Source: Gnetum montanum (lineage: Eukaryota > Streptophyta > Gnetopsida > Gnetales > Gnetaceae). Taken from it: 64,000 nt of DNA. The translations under genes were made by a program, and so were the position numbers. The DNA is taken from contig MNCI01036132.1 of assembly GCA_015680685.1 (NCBI GenBank), positions 139,980-203,979 on the forward strand, in the 5' to 3' direction. This document shows, piece after piece, positions 48,401 to 60,091 of the stretch. The stretch's first letter is position 1. Every line of letters starts with the position of its first letter. The notes under the pieces are model-generated. The model was given only the letters and a program-made list of their open reading frames with translations. It ran no database searches and was not told the DNA's origin.

Positions 48401-48976
48401 ACCAAAACCATTAGCAAGTTTAGGCAAGACTGGAGCACTAAATTGAATGATGCTCTTTGGGCATACTGCTCCACATGGAAACTCCCTATAGGCTACTCTC
48501 CCTATGAGTTAGTGTACGGTAAATTACCAATGCTTCCCATTCAAACTAAGCTCCATACACTATCCATGACATGTGACCTCAACCTTGACCTCAATCTAGC
48601 ACAAAAACAATAGTTGATGATCCTTAACCTGCTAGATGAAAACTGATTAGTCATCCTATCATCTAACGAATTGCACAAGGGCTTCAATAAACAATGTCAT
48701 GACCTAAGAATTAGGAAAGTTAAATATCAACCAAGAGATAAGGTTCTGTACAAGAATCCCACACATATGCCCCAACGTACCAAATTTCAAATGTTGTGGG
48801 AAGGACCTTATGTCATTCATGCAACTTTTTCATTAGGGGCCATGATGATATATAAACCTAAAAGCCCAAATAAGAAATTGTTGGTCAACGTCCAACAAAC
48901 TAAACCTTTCCATGAGCTTAGAATAGCCAATACTCATACTACCTTTTTTGGTGGACAACCTTGCTCGCTATTTTAG
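45446..48976 (+). pseudogene. pol: E2 pol: protease, RT, RNase H, integrase in one frame
   Basis: All pieces lie in one frame, broken by about 15 stops. Protease: ALLDLSSGDNLIS (about 45705-45745), triad DSG lost. RT: CIDFRLLN (46507), FLDGYSGYNQIQIAPKDQA (catalytic Asp kept, about 46612), FGLCNAPETFQ, but the YxDD-type motif reads FINEF (about 46803). RNase H: MTDASNYALG (about 47220), EKELMAI, HTDHSAI, with catalytic acidic residues present. Integrase: HEGPCVGHYTR to YECCQHDGG (47868-48008, zinc finger), WGIDFMGPI (48074), SNNGTHFTG (48260; second Asp now Asn), ENGQVKVTNKEI (48355; Glu now Lys). C-terminal segment 48671-48976 contains MLWEGPYVI. The match is to the Athila group. RT and integrase active sites are each destroyed. 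Confidence 0.92.
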
Positions 48977-48994
48977 ATCTCCTCCTTCCAACTC

Positions 48995-49556
48995 AGTTCT
49001 AGGGGAGATGGCCACCTATGCCAACCATTCTAGGCCCTTAGCCCTTTTTATATTTTTTTTGTTTTACACATTTTTGTTTTGCACATTTCTTCAATCTTTC
49101 TTATTTTTTTATACCATCATTCACATTTTTACTATTTCTTTGTTTGGTTGATTTGCTTTCATTCGTCACACAATAAGTGCTCCTGATGGTGGATTGAATT
49201 ATATACTATTGATTGCTAATGTTTGGTTTTTACCTCTGAATTATGATGTTGATATTATGTTATGGTTCTTTTGATAAAATAGGCAATGAGTCCACATCAT
49301 CCATTCATTGGATTGGAACTATACAGTCCCGTTTTTCTAATCAACTTCTTAATAAATTGGTGACTTTGTATTTTTCCAACTAAAGGAAGGACTCAATGGT
49401 TGAAAATGGTGTGGCTTCAAGGGGATTCGATGTATTTGTGCAGGTCATTCTCTTCGGTTCTTGGATGCTTTTTCTTAGGTTTTCCACCATTCTACCATTG
49501 ATCAAATATCAAGAAGCTGAGTGAATAAAAATAAGTCTTTGCATGGTGTGGTTATC

Positions 49557-49637
<81 letters not shown>

Positions 49638-50240
49638 AAGAAAGAAAGAAAGAGAGAAAAGTGGAAATTCAAAGCACACTCCTTAGACATAATAAAGTAA
49701 TATGGGCTGCAAGCATTGGTTAAGGCACTGGAAAGACATGTTACCCATGCCTAAAGGTTCCCTCTAACTAAGGCCCTTTCTCGCTTCCTACTTCTCCATC
49801 TCGCTCTCCTTGGGATGGTGTTAACTCTTTGTGAAGGCATTCTTGTTGCTTCCAGAGAATGGATTGGCCAAGTGTATTGATGCAAAGTCACTGAGTGTGG
49901 TTGGTTTGAGTCCAGATTTGGAATGAGTTCTACTCAGTCACATTAACCATGACATACACAAGGGACTTTACACAAACTTGCTCTTGGGATTCCATTCCAT
50001 TTCTACTTTCCATATTTCTTTCCATTTTCCACCTCATTGCTAGTTTTATGATTAGTACATATCTTGGTTGATGCATTGTTTTTTCTTGGTAAATTCTTGT
50101 GGGTAAGTTTTTTCTTTTTAACTCTTGCTTCCAAATGACATTCCTAGAGCCTATGAACTCTTTTGTTTGTGGGTTTGTCAAGGCATAAAGGCATGAGCTT
50201 GCTTTGGGGAGGACCCACTGGCATTCCTTTTTGGTGCAAT
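48995..50240 (+). other. Conserved post-pol non-coding block of E2
   Basis: It begins GGGGAGATGGCCACC right after pol and ends near GGGGAGGACCCACTGG (50202-50217). It contains GTCTTTGCATG, TGGGCTGCAAGCATTGG and CAAAGTCACTGA landmarks shared with E4, and is homologous to E1 30062-31330. No conserved frame. A large AG microsatellite sits in it. Confidence 0.8.
49561..49658 (+). repeat. (AG)36 plus (AAAG)n microsatellite
   Basis: An uninterrupted AG run from 49561 to about 49632, then AAAG units to about 49658. The Ser/Leu open frame on the other strand is an artefact of it. E1 has only an A-rich tract at the same place. Confidence 0.97.
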
Positions 50241-50983
50241 TGTTAGGTTCTTTTCCTTAAACATTCTCTGCAATCAACCATTTCTTGTTTCATCCCCATC
50301 TTTGACATCCACTTTATTGGCATTACTATTGTTAGTTTTCCCATCTTTCTTGTTCCTTATATTTTTCCATCTTATTGCTACCATAAGTTCACTCTTAGTC
50401 ATGGGGGCCTTGGCATTAATTTTTCAATTTCTCCATTCTACTACTTGCCTAACCCCTACACCTTGGGTAGTTATCAATAATAAACCTCTAACCTAGTTTC
50501 TACCATAACCACAATGCAGCTAATGCGCTTTATATCGAGGCAAGGTATCAATTGCATGGTGGCTTACATATCCTTGCTCATTCATGATTGTGTTGTGTGT
50601 GTAGATGGTGATTACATGAACTATGGACTAGAATAGGAGGAAGCACTCAAGATGGATTGGAGCTACAACATTTATGCCAGGAACAAGTATGGTCGCGTGG
50701 CTATGGATAAACAACAAACGGCGCAATCTTAGTATTGGAAGCAACATGCCTTATTTTCCTTTCTCTCTCTTTCTCTTCAAGCTATCAAGTGAAGGTCTGG
50801 ATGTCATCCATGTATAGTGTTCACCATAAAGGGTTTGAACACCAATGTTGTAATATGTTTGTCGATCTGTTCACTGGGCACTTTGAGTCTATTATTCCCT
50901 ATCATTGTCAGTTCTCATTTAGTCAATAATCCCATACATTCCCAATATTTTGTAAGGAACTCGAGGATGATTTTTCATTCAAT
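50241..50983 (+). other. E2 3' tail with relic of post-pol ORF
   Basis: Mostly non-coding. After TTGTGTGTGTAG (about 50594-50605), ATGGTGATT opens a short coding-like stretch (YNIYARNKYGRVAMDKQQTA, about 50671-50730) that loosely matches E1 31696-31850. It may be the start of the post-pol ORF that E4 keeps. The last 80 bp are shared by the three siblings. Confidence 0.5.
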
Positions 50984-50993
50984 CATGGGGGTA
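50984..50993 (+). other. E2 polypurine tract
   Basis: CATGGGGGTA immediately before the 3' LTR. Confidence 0.85.
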
Positions 50994-51804
50994 TGATGAG
51001 CTGCAATATCGTGTACGCAATATCATGGCCTTCCATACGATATCACATACGCGATATCACAGCCTACGTCATTGCCTATAAATAAGAGGCGAGCACACTT
51101 GGTTTGCATAGTTAGTCTTAGTCCCTTACCCACACTCTTGCCTTTTCTTCCTCTTATTGTTAGAATTATTTCTGCATGCCTGCAATAGGAGTCATAAAGT
51201 GAACGGATCTTTATTCGAGCATTGTGTACCTGAGCACACCTTGTGTATGGAAATAAAGACAAACTTTGTGATAAACCTTGCAACATTCAAAATAGATTAA
51301 TTAATGTTAATTACTATTACTTAATGCTTTTCTTAGTTAATTAATGATTCTCTCTCACCCTAAAACTCTCCTAAGTAAGCACACACAATACAATCACTTC
51401 GAACATGCGTGTAACACTTGGTAATCCAGCAACGATTAGCATTTGGTAATCCCAGTAGTGTTGCACTGGTTTAAGATGTGTATGGAAAGTGAGAATGGAT
51501 ACTGGTGTTAGGATCAGTTAGAGCCTAGTTCATAAGTAGTCAGATTAAATTAGTTACTTAGTTATCTCTCTCCTCCCTTATTAGCAGCAAGACGTAAAAA
51601 CACAAAAAAGTATAAAAATCATATGCCTCAAGTTTACTTAACCATACAATCATGACACACAAGTAAGCTTGGGAAGACAATGATTAATCAACCCATTCTT
51701 ATTCTACAAAGATGCATAAGCACTTAGTCCTTGGAATTTGACCGTATCATGCATGGACGCTCGTATTCGTATGGTTGAGCGTAGGGATACCTCACCACTC
51801 ATCA
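50994..51804 (+). repeat. E2 3' LTR, 811 bp
   Basis: It runs TGATGAGCTG...CACTCATCA and pairs with 42101-42912. TATAAATA is at 51077-51084. The U3 palindromes are still visible but imperfect. Confidence 0.96.
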
Positions 51805-51809
51805 GTAAG

Positions 51810-52788
51810 AAAACTATATTCAAAAATTTCTTTCATTTCTGTGGTGTTGGATGGTTGAATTATTACCCATTCTAAGTTAGGCTTCTCCACAATGATGAAG
51901 TTTTTCAACATGATTATTCAATATCTAGTAATTTCTTTTCATCTTAAGATAGATTGTATCAATTATGCCCATGGCATGTATACTACTTAAACCAAATAAC
52001 AATTCATTCCATCTATTTTACCATGAAAACATATAGTGGAGAAAAGTGATTGTTCAAGCTACTAAGAACAATTATATAGTTGATGTCAAACATGGTGGAC
52101 TGACATGCTAAATTCAATTTTGATCTTTTCATAGTATTTTAGGCTTGGTCATGTTTAAGTCACTAAATGTACCATTTTGTGGTCCGAGTTTCTAACATTT
52201 CTACCACTAGTCATGGGTTCAATTTGGTTTTCCATGATTTACAGGAATGTTAGAATTAGGTAATTTATTTTAGAAGTAATTAATTATATGCATAATTTAT
52301 GTTCACATATATCTATAAAGTGACATATTGATATATGCATAGTTTTTCTACATAAAAATTATGACTAGTGATCTATATAATTTTCTCTAATCATAGAGTA
52401 GCCATAGCATCTTTAATTGTGCAAAATTATATATTAAGAGCTTTTAGATCACATATGGTAAAAAAGCATTAAATTGTGATTAATCATATGTAATATAATA
52501 GATTTTATCCCATAATAATTTTTATTATATTTAATAGGATTAATTGAGATGATGTATTAAATTATTTTTCTTAATTTACTCACAAGGATTAAGAAAAGGG
52601 ATATAATTTAATAGTTTAATCATAAGGATATCTGAATCTTTTTGAATTAAAAATTTAGCCCATAGCTAATTTTTATGTCATGTGATTCATATTCTATGCA
52701 TGATTTACATTGGTAAACATGTCATATAGTATTTTAACCTCAAATTTAGTGAAATAAGCATGTTTTAATTTATGAAATTATACAACCT
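51810..52788. other. E6 leader, right part
   Basis: AT-rich untranslated sequence leading to the E6 gag start. I see no gene. Confidence 0.5.
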
Positions 52789-53560
52789 ATGAACTACTCT
52801 GATTTTAAATGTGATATTCTTGAATTAAAAAGTGATAATTATAATGTGTGGAAAGAGAGAATTCTCTTGCATTTAGGCTAGGTGGACATTGACTATGCTA
52901 TCCATAAGGATGAACCACCTACCATTATAGAAACTAGCCAACCAGATGATGTTAGTCATTATGAAAAATGGGAGTAATCTAATCACCTTTGTGTCATGGT
53001 TATAAAGACCAATATCTTGGCTAGTATGCATGATTCATTGAAATAGTATGAAAATGTGTGAGCTTTGATGAAGGCAATTGATGAAAAATTTGAGTCATCT
53101 AACAAAGCTTTGGCTAGCACCTTAATAATGAAATTTTCATTCATCAAACTCACTGGAATTCATGGTGTGCATGAGCACATCATGCAAATGAAGAATATAG
53201 TGGCTCAACTAAAAACACTTGAGGTTGATATGTTAGAGTCTTTTCTTGTGCACTACATCTTGAACATGCTCCCATAGTAGTACAAACCCTTTAAGATTTC
53301 TTATAACACACATAGGAAAAATGGTCAATTAATAAACTACTAATCATGTGTGTATAAGAAGAGGGTAAACTTACTATGGAAATAGGAGAGAGTGTGCATC
53401 TAGCTACACAAGGAAAGAATAAGGGGCAAGCCAAGAACAAGTGGAATGGCAAACTACCTACACAAGGTGATTTTAAGAAGGAATCTAGATGCTTTTTATG
53501 CAAGAAGAAAGGGCATGTAAAGAACGATTTTCCTAAATATTAGAAATGTCTTAAAAAGAA
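52789..53560 (+). pseudogene. gag: E6 gag
   Basis: Copia-type gag from ATG 52789 (MNYSDFKCDILELKSDNYNV), continuing in frame through WKERILLHLG-stop and the open stretch 53065-53277 (KAIDEKFESSNKALASTLIM). A frameshift follows. The zinc knuckle near 53490-53540 reads CFLCKKKGHVKNDF, where the last zinc-binding Cys is replaced by Phe. Several stops interrupt it. Pol follows after about 50 bp. Confidence 0.8.
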
Positions 53561-53599
53561 AGGTACTCAATTCTCACTTGTTTTTTTTAATCTAATATG

Positions 53600-56500
53600 G
53601 TTGATGTTTGCCATAACACATGGTGGATTGACTCCGATTTTATAATCCACATTACTAATTCCTTATAGGGGGTGCAAAACCTAAGGAAGCTAGTGGGAAG
53701 TGATTTGTGCATCTATTTAGGAAACAAGATGCACTCACATGTGAAGGAAGTTAAAACATGTAAATTATTTTTAAGTAGTGATTTCGTTTTAGAGTTGGAA
53801 AAGGCATTTTATATTACAAGTTTTTAAAGGAATTTAATTTATGTTTCAAGGCTTGTATCATTGGGATTTTCCTTTAATTTTTTAGACACTATATTCAATT
53901 TATCTTATAGATTTAAACTTATTGAAAATGATACATTGATAGATGGTTTTTTCAAAATTAGTTTACAAAATGAAACTTCTTATACTTTTATACATGCTCA
54001 TGATAGTGTTGGAATTAAGATATGCGTTATGAATGAAGAATCCTCTATGTTGTGGCATCATAGATTAGGAAATATCTTTATTGAGAGAATGAAGAGATTA
54101 GTAAATGATGGAGTACTTAGTACTCTAGATTTTACTGACTTTGACACTTGTGTGAATTGCATAAAGGGAAAGCATATCAATATGTTAAAGAAAGGTGCCA
54201 AGAGGAGTTTAGACATATTAGAGATCATAGATACATATATTTTTAGTCCAAATATGGACATGTATGATCAAAAGTATTTCATTACTTTTATTGATGATTA
54301 GTCATGATATATGTATCTCTGCCTACTTCATAATAAGAATGAAGCTTTAGATGTCTTTAAGGTGTTTAATACTGAAGTAGAGAAATAATGTGATACGCAA
54401 ATAAATATGGTGAGGTCCAATAGAGGTGGTGAATACTATGGTAGAAACACTAATGATGGACAAGCACCTAGTCCATTTACTAAGTTTCTTCAAGGACATG
54501 GGATTATTACCCAATACACTATGCCTAGTTCTCTAGACTAGAATCGTGTGGTAGAGAAAAGAAATCAAACATTGTTAGATATGGTGTGGAGTATGCTTAA
54601 CAACTCCAAGATTCCTAAGTCCTTGTGGACTAAAGCTCTCAAGATGGCTATGTATATATTAAAGTGAGCTCCAACCAAGGTTGTTTCAAAGACACCTTTT
54701 GAATTATGGAAAGATTAGAAACTGAGTTTGCAACATATACACATTTGGGGATGCCCATCTAAAGTAAGAGTCTATAATCCACAAGACAAAGAAGCTAGAC
54801 CCAAGGATCATAAGGGGGTATTTTGTTGGATATGTTGAACAATCTAAGGAATATACATTTTATTGTCCATGACATACTACTAGCTTTGTAGAATCAAGGA
54901 ATTCCAAATTTCTTAAGAATGACTTAATTAATGAGAGCAATCGATCTTGGAACATTGTTCTTGAGAAAGATCATGGAGACACTTAACCCTCTACTTCAAC
55001 TAATAGATTGATTTTTGTACACAACATGCCTAGACCACAAACACGTGATGAAAAATAACTAATCATTGAAGTTCCACAAACTAATGATCAAGTTGTAGTA
55101 GATCCAGCTAAACAGTCGATACCACAACCTATTGAAAAGGCTATTGAATAACATGCTTCTCAAAATAATTATGAATCAATATTAAGGAGATCTACTACAG
55201 TAAGGTGATCAATGACTTCTAGTGACTATATAGTGTATCTATAAAAGTTTGACTACAACATAGGAGCCAAAAATGATCCCAAAATGTTTTCACAAGCCAT
55301 GAGTTGTAAGGAATCTAACTTATGGTATGATACCATGAAAGATGAGATGAACTCTATGTCATATAATGGAGGCTTGGATCTTGTCAAGTTTCCTGATGAT
55401 GTAAAATCTATTAGATGCAAGTGGGTCTTCAAGATAAAGAAAGACTCATTATGAAACATTAAAAGATATAACACAAGACCTGTTGTTAAAGGATTCACTC
55501 AAAGAAAGGGAATAGATTACACAGAGACCTTTTCTTTTGTATCTAAGAAGGACTTCCTTCATGTGATTATGGCATTGGTTTCGCATTTTGATTTCAAATT
55601 ACATCAAATGAATGTAAAAAAAACATTTCTCAATGGCGATATAGAGGAAGAGTTTTATATGAAACAACCTAAAGGATGTTTTGCTAGTGGTGGTGAGAAA
55701 TTGGTATGGAACCTCAAGAAATCCATATATGAACTAAAACAAGCCTTGTGTCAATGGTACTTAAAATTCCATGATGTCATCACTTCATTTGGTTTTGAAG
55801 AGAACATCATGGACCATCGTATATACTAGAATATTAGTGGGAGAAAAATCTATTTCCTTATCCTATATGTCGATGATATCGTTCTTGTAACCAATGATAA
55901 TGAATTTCTATACTTGGTGAAACAATTTCTCTCTAAGAACTTTGACATGAAGAATATGGGTAAGGCATCTTATTTCATTGACATTAAGATTCATAGGAAC
56001 AAATCCAGATGTATTATAGGATTTTCACAAGAAACCTATATTAATAAAGTTTTAGAGAGGTTTCAAATGAAACATTATTCATCGAGTATAGCATCCATGG
56101 TAAAGGATGACAAGTTCAATTTGAACCAATGCCCTAGGAATGATTTAGAAAAAATTCAGATGAGCAACATTCCATATGCTTCAGCTATTGGAAGCCTAAT
56201 GTATGCTTAAGTTTGTACAAGACCTGACATTCCATTTCTTGTGGAAATGTTGGTAGATATCAAAGTAATCCAAGCATTGATCACTGGACAGCTACAAAGA
56301 AGGTGATGAGGTACCTTCAAGGTACAAAAGATTACATTCTTAAGTATAGACAAACTAACAATCTAGAGATGATTTTCTACTTTGATTTAAACTTTGTTGG
56401 CTATGTTGATTCCAAGAAATCAAAATTTGGTTATGTTTTTATGCTAGCTAGAGAAGTTGTATCCTGGAGAATTTCAAAGCAAACTTTGGTTGCTACTTCC

Positions 56501-56845
56501 ATAATGGAGGTGAAGTTTGTTTCTTATTTTGAGGCTACTTCACATGGTGTATGGTTGAAGAGTTTCATGTTAGGCCTTAGAATTGTAGATTCTGTATCTA
56601 AGCCATTAAGAATATTTTTCAATAATTAAGTTGTTTTCTTTATGACTAAGGATAATAAAAGTGGTAGTTGAAGTAAACACATCAACAAAAAGTACTTATC
56701 CATAAGGGAACGTATTAAGGAAAAGAAAGTGTTCATTGAACATATAAGTACTGAATTGATGATAGTTGATCCTTTGATAGAAGAAATGCCACCGAAGTTA
56801 TTTAAGGATAATGTAGTTCAGATGGGACTTGGTTCCATAATGTAA
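53600..56845 (+). pseudogene. pol: E6 pol: protease, integrase, RT, RNase H
   Basis: Protease: WWIDSDFIIHITNSL (about 53625), triad DSG changed to DSD. Linker and integrase: open stretch 53861-54301 with LWHHRLGNIFIERMKRLV and CVNCIKGKH (zinc finger), then FITFIDD; NRGGEYYG (about 54420; catalytic Asp now Asn) and VVEKRNQTLLDMV. RT: KWVFKIKKDS (about 55420), DFKLHQMNVKKTFLNGDIEE (55590), YVDDIVLVTND intact at about 55868 but behind a stop. RNase H: open stretch 56303-56629 with MRYLQGTKDYILKY and SWRISKQTLVATSIMEVKF. The frame ends near LGSIM and TAA 56843. Three or more frameshifts and many stops make it dead. Confidence 0.88.
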
Positions 56846-57112
56846 TTTGTTTATACGTACAATTTTACAATCTTAATGAAACTCTTATTTAGTTGTGATG
56901 TTTTCTCATATTTAGTTTGTGCATATAGTTATTAGAAAAAATTCACATATGGAAAGACCTAGAATGAACATTGGGTTTATTCATAAAGCTTAGTTACCAT
57001 ATAAAGAATTAAGTTTGAGAAATAATACATTGTAATACATGAAAGATAATACTCACATTTAGAGGAACTATCACCATGATTCAGGTATTTATTTCTTGCA
57101 ATTTGGGTTTGA

Positions 57113-57363
57113 TGGATATTAGGTTATATCAAACTCACAGTAGTGTTATAGTTTTGATCCCTATTACAAATACTTAGAGTCTACATACACCATTGTTGTT
57201 GAGCATTAGTGTGATAGAAGAATCAGGACACTCTTCGAAGCTAGTTCACACAAAGGCATCAATGGCTAGAGGTCAGTTATTAATTTATTTCTACATTTTG
57301 GTAATTTTTTGCAATTTGGTTAGACACACGTTTTGATCAATATTTTACTACAAATTTTTTACA
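57113..57363 (+). repeat. E6 3' LTR, about 251 bp
   Basis: It begins TGGATATTAGG after TTTGGGTTTGA, a decayed polypurine tract, and ends TTTTTTACA. It pairs with 41344-41593. Confidence 0.72.
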
Positions 57364-58045
57364 TGCTTACCATAGTGATCGATCCTTACCCATTCTTCCC
57401 TTAGGTTCCACTGCTCCCTCCATGATGTCTTCCATATTTACTCCACCATATATTTCATCCTCTCCTCAACTAGCTACCTATCACCTAGCTTCCCAAATGC
57501 TAGATATGAATTTTCATCAGTGCATGACTTGCAGTCACCGTTGGGAGGACAATGCTCAACCAAGCTAGGATGTGGAACCTACTACAAATTCTCTCTTCAT
57601 TTCCATGGATGATGAATTTTTACACTACTTACAACAATGGGAGAGAGTGATGATGGTCTTATGGAACCATCCTCTATCATCAAAGTAGTGCTCGATGAAT
57701 GTTGGATTGCTATCATGGAGAAATAGATGCAAAAAATTTACAAAAACAACACTTAGAGCCTTGTTCATTTTCCACCTAGTAATCCAATTATTAGATTAAA
57801 ATGGGCTTTTAAAATTGAAAAAAATCAAGATTATGTGGTGGAAAAATTCAAAGCTCACCTAGTTGCCAAAGGATATCTCTAGCAGCAAGGTAGAGATTTT
57901 GATGATAGTTTTACTCATGTTTCATGAATGGAATCCATGAGAATCTTTTTTTCTATTTCCACACAAGTTGGCCATGCGATTTATCAACTAGATGTGGCCT
58001 CTACATTTGATAATGGTTTTTTGAACTTTTTGTATGTCAAAATCT
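57364..58045 (+). pseudogene. pol: E7 RT, first part
   Basis: A Ser/Pro-rich linker (57370-57500) leads to copia RT: MQKIYKNNT (about 57727), WAFKIEKNQDYVVEKFKAHL, VAKGYL-stop-QQGRDFDDSF, and IYQLDVASTFDNGFLN (about 57980-58025). It is cut at about 58045 by the inserted sequence and resumes at 59229. It is joined to E7 because the resumed RT runs into the matching LTR. Confidence 0.8.
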
Positions 58046-58047
58046 TA

Positions 58048-59228
58048 AGAAAAATGAAGAACAAGGATGCTTTTGTGGTTGTTGTATTTACAAGATAAGA
58101 ACTTGGAAGATCTCAAAGAACAACATCTACAAGGTCTCAAGGAAGCATGGATAAGTATGTGGAAGCACAAGAACTCAAAAGAGCATGGACAAGGAATGAA
58201 GACTTTAAAGCTCAAAGAAGATCCTCTAGTGATCAAGAGGAGGGCTTAGAATTGAAAGCAGAGAAGACATCTTGCCAAAATAGTAGATGTCTACTATCAA
58301 GAGAATACATCTTCCAAAAATAGTAGATATCTACTATCAAGAGAAGATGTCTCCCTGGAGATGAAGACATATTGGCGAAGTTGAAATTTTCTCAGAAGAA
58401 TATTTCTACAAGAAATAGTAGACATCTATTTTCAGAAATAAACATCTCCTTAGAGACCTCTACCATGAAGAAGAGATGTCTCTTTTGAATGGAGTTTTGA
58501 TGAGAAGAGACATCCCAATCTCAAGGAAGATGCCTCTAGTGACCATTAAAGAGCTATTACACAAATTTTGAGGTGATTTCAAAAACATCTAGACTATAAA
58601 AAGCCTTCATTATCTTGGAAAAGGTGCAAGTTTTGTGTGTAAGAAAGTGTCAACATCAAGCAATCATTGTGTACTATTTTTTTGTACTTTGTTGTACTAT
58701 CTATTGTACTATTCTATTGTGTTGTATCTTAAAGTACAAGGACCAAAAAATTAGTTACATCCTTTCCTTGTAATTTTTGTTTCTCTTTTGTTGCCCCATT
58801 AAGGTTGATGTACTTCTTGCAAGAAGACATTGTCCTTGAGTTTATTGGGAACCTATGAGATTGAGTGTTGTAATGGCACCATAACACTTTGAAGAAGAGC
58901 TCAAGTTGTAAAGGTTGTGGGATACTAGAAACCACTTTATAAGCTTGTCAAGACCTTTCTAAGTTGAGTGCATTTGTGGTGTCAAATCAATCCAAAGTGG
59001 AGCTTAGAGCTTGTTCAAGGTTTGATACCCTTAAAACCACATTTTGAGAGAAACAAAGTCTAGAGGTATGCTAGAGATCTACCCTCCAAGTATGGACTAT
59101 CCAAGTTGGGAAACCATGTTAAAATTGGTTGTGTTCTTTGTGGCTAAAAATTTTAATTTGGGGAACTTATTCATCCTCCACCCCCACTCCCCCATCCCCC
59201 CACATCCTCCCCCCCACCCCTCCCCACC
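58048..59228 (+). mobile_element. Insertion in E7 RT, probable solo LTR
   Basis: About 1.2 kb separates two halves of one RT domain. It has no coding signal but looks like an LTR: a CTATAAAAAG core promoter at about 58594, a repeat-rich upstream part, and a T/GTACTATT-rich downstream part. The upstream 58260-58540 holds many AGATGTCT/AGACATCT copies, including the palindrome TAGTAGATATCTACTA (58322-58337). A C-rich tract marks its right edge. Orientation follows the TATA box. No target duplication was identified. Confidence 0.45.
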
Positions 59229-59230
59229 CC
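59176..59230 (-). other. C-rich tract (G-rich on minus strand)
   Basis: About 55 bases almost all C with single A or T breaks, at least seven C runs of four or more. It would form G-quadruplex or i-motif structures in principle. It sits exactly at the junction between the inserted sequence and E7 RT. Confidence 0.85.
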
Positions 59231-59766
59231 AAATAGGTTTCCTTGATGAAGGAAAGAAAAACCATGTTTACAAGCTTCATAAAGCATTATATGGGCTCAA
59301 GTAAGCTCCACGTGCTTGGTATGTATGAATTTATGATTCTTCATGTGAATAGGCTTTGCCAATCTTCAATCATAAACAAATATTTATAAAAAACGGTATC
59401 AATTAATGATTACATCTTTTTTTTCTTATATGTATATGATTTAATCTAATTTTTATCTACAATTGCATTAGGAAATAATTTTCTTAATGTCATGAAAATG
59501 AATTTGAAATATCTGATCAAGGGAAGATATCATATTTTTTGGGTTTTCATGTTATCCAAAGATCAAAATCAGTTTCAATATGACAAATGAAATTTTCCCA
59601 ATGCTTAATTGAGAAATTTGGCATGATTAATTGTAATCGCTTAGATACACCACTCTCCCTTGGTACAAAACTTACCAAGGATGACACATCCCTATCCTTC
59701 AATCCTTCATTATACCATTTTCTAATTAGTAGTCTCATGTATCTTTCCAATACTTGTCTAAAAATC
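59229..59766 (+). pseudogene. pol: E7 RT, second part
   Basis: GFLDEGKKNHVYKLHKALYG followed by LK-stop-APRAWY (59240-59325), a gap where the YVDD motif should be (about 59420-59450 shows only YMYMI-like sequence), then KISYFLGFHVIQRSKS, FGMINCNRLDTPLSLGTKL (about 59615-59675) and SLMYLSNTCLKI. The final residues touch the 3' LTR, so RNase H has been deleted. Confidence 0.8.
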
Positions 59767-60091
59767 TAATTAGATAAATCTCATTCATAAATCTATATCA
59801 AATAAGATGAGATTTGATGCATATAATTCCTATCTAATCCCATGATTAGTTTATCCTTTCTTAAGAAGATCCTTAAATAAGATGATAAGGATCATCCCCA
59901 TGATTTCCTAGATTCATGATTATCTCTTCAAATCTATTCTTGGAAGATCAAGACCTATATAATTATAGTAGAACATATTCATTAGTAAGAGAGAATTTAA
60001 GAGAGTTTCACAAAGAGTGTTTTTATTCTAACTATGTTCTTTATTTCCTTTTTATCTTACATCATAGATCCATGGTCCTTTAGATTCTTCA
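59767..60091 (+). repeat. E7 3' LTR
   Basis: It pairs with 37940-38275, sharing AAGATGAGATTtgATg-type sequence, CTAATCCCATGATTAG and GACCTATATAATTATAG. It ends TTAGATTCTTCA. Confidence 0.8.

Larger units (their letters stand above)
42096..51809 (+). mobile_element. E2: Athila-like Ty3/gypsy element, 9.7 kb, all domains present
   Basis: The element proper is 42101-51804, with GTAAG target duplications at 42096-42100 and 51805-51809. It has a 5' LTR, tRNA-Asp primer site, gag, protease, RT, RNase H, integrase, conserved post-pol block, tail, polypurine tract and 3' LTR. It is the only sibling with every pol domain and serves as reference for the deletions in E1 and E4. The LTRs look about 10-14% different over their first 330 bp by eye, implying an old insertion. 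It lies in the leader of E6. Confidence 0.96.
41344..57363 (+). mobile_element. E6: Ty1/copia element, split by E2
   Basis: Plus-strand element with short LTRs (41344-41593 and 57113-57363), a primer site after the first, a long leader (41608-42100 and 51810-52788, interrupted by E2), gag, then protease, integrase, RT and RNase H ending near 56845. The domain order protease-integrase-RT is diagnostic of Ty1/copia. LTR left ends are uncertain by some tens of bases, and I found no target duplication. Its 3' LTR abuts E7 sequence that continues to RT. Confidence 0.75.
37940..60091 (+). mobile_element. E7: Ty1/copia element, split by E6
   Basis: This plus-strand element has 5' LTR 37940-38275, primer site, gag, protease and part of integrase to about 40290. 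It is interrupted by E6 (41344-57363) and continues with RT (57690-58045 and 59229-59766, split by a further insertion) and 3' LTR to 60091. RNase H is missing: the RT frame ends in SLMYLSNTCLKI against the 3' LTR. LTR pairing is clear (for example GACCTATATAATTATAG in both). No target duplication is evident, and E5 LTR sequence is missing at the site, so a deletion probably removed it. Confidence 0.78.

Noticed and set aside
49502-49690. Ser/Leu-repeat open frame on the minus strand
   Set aside because: Direct product of the AG microsatellite.
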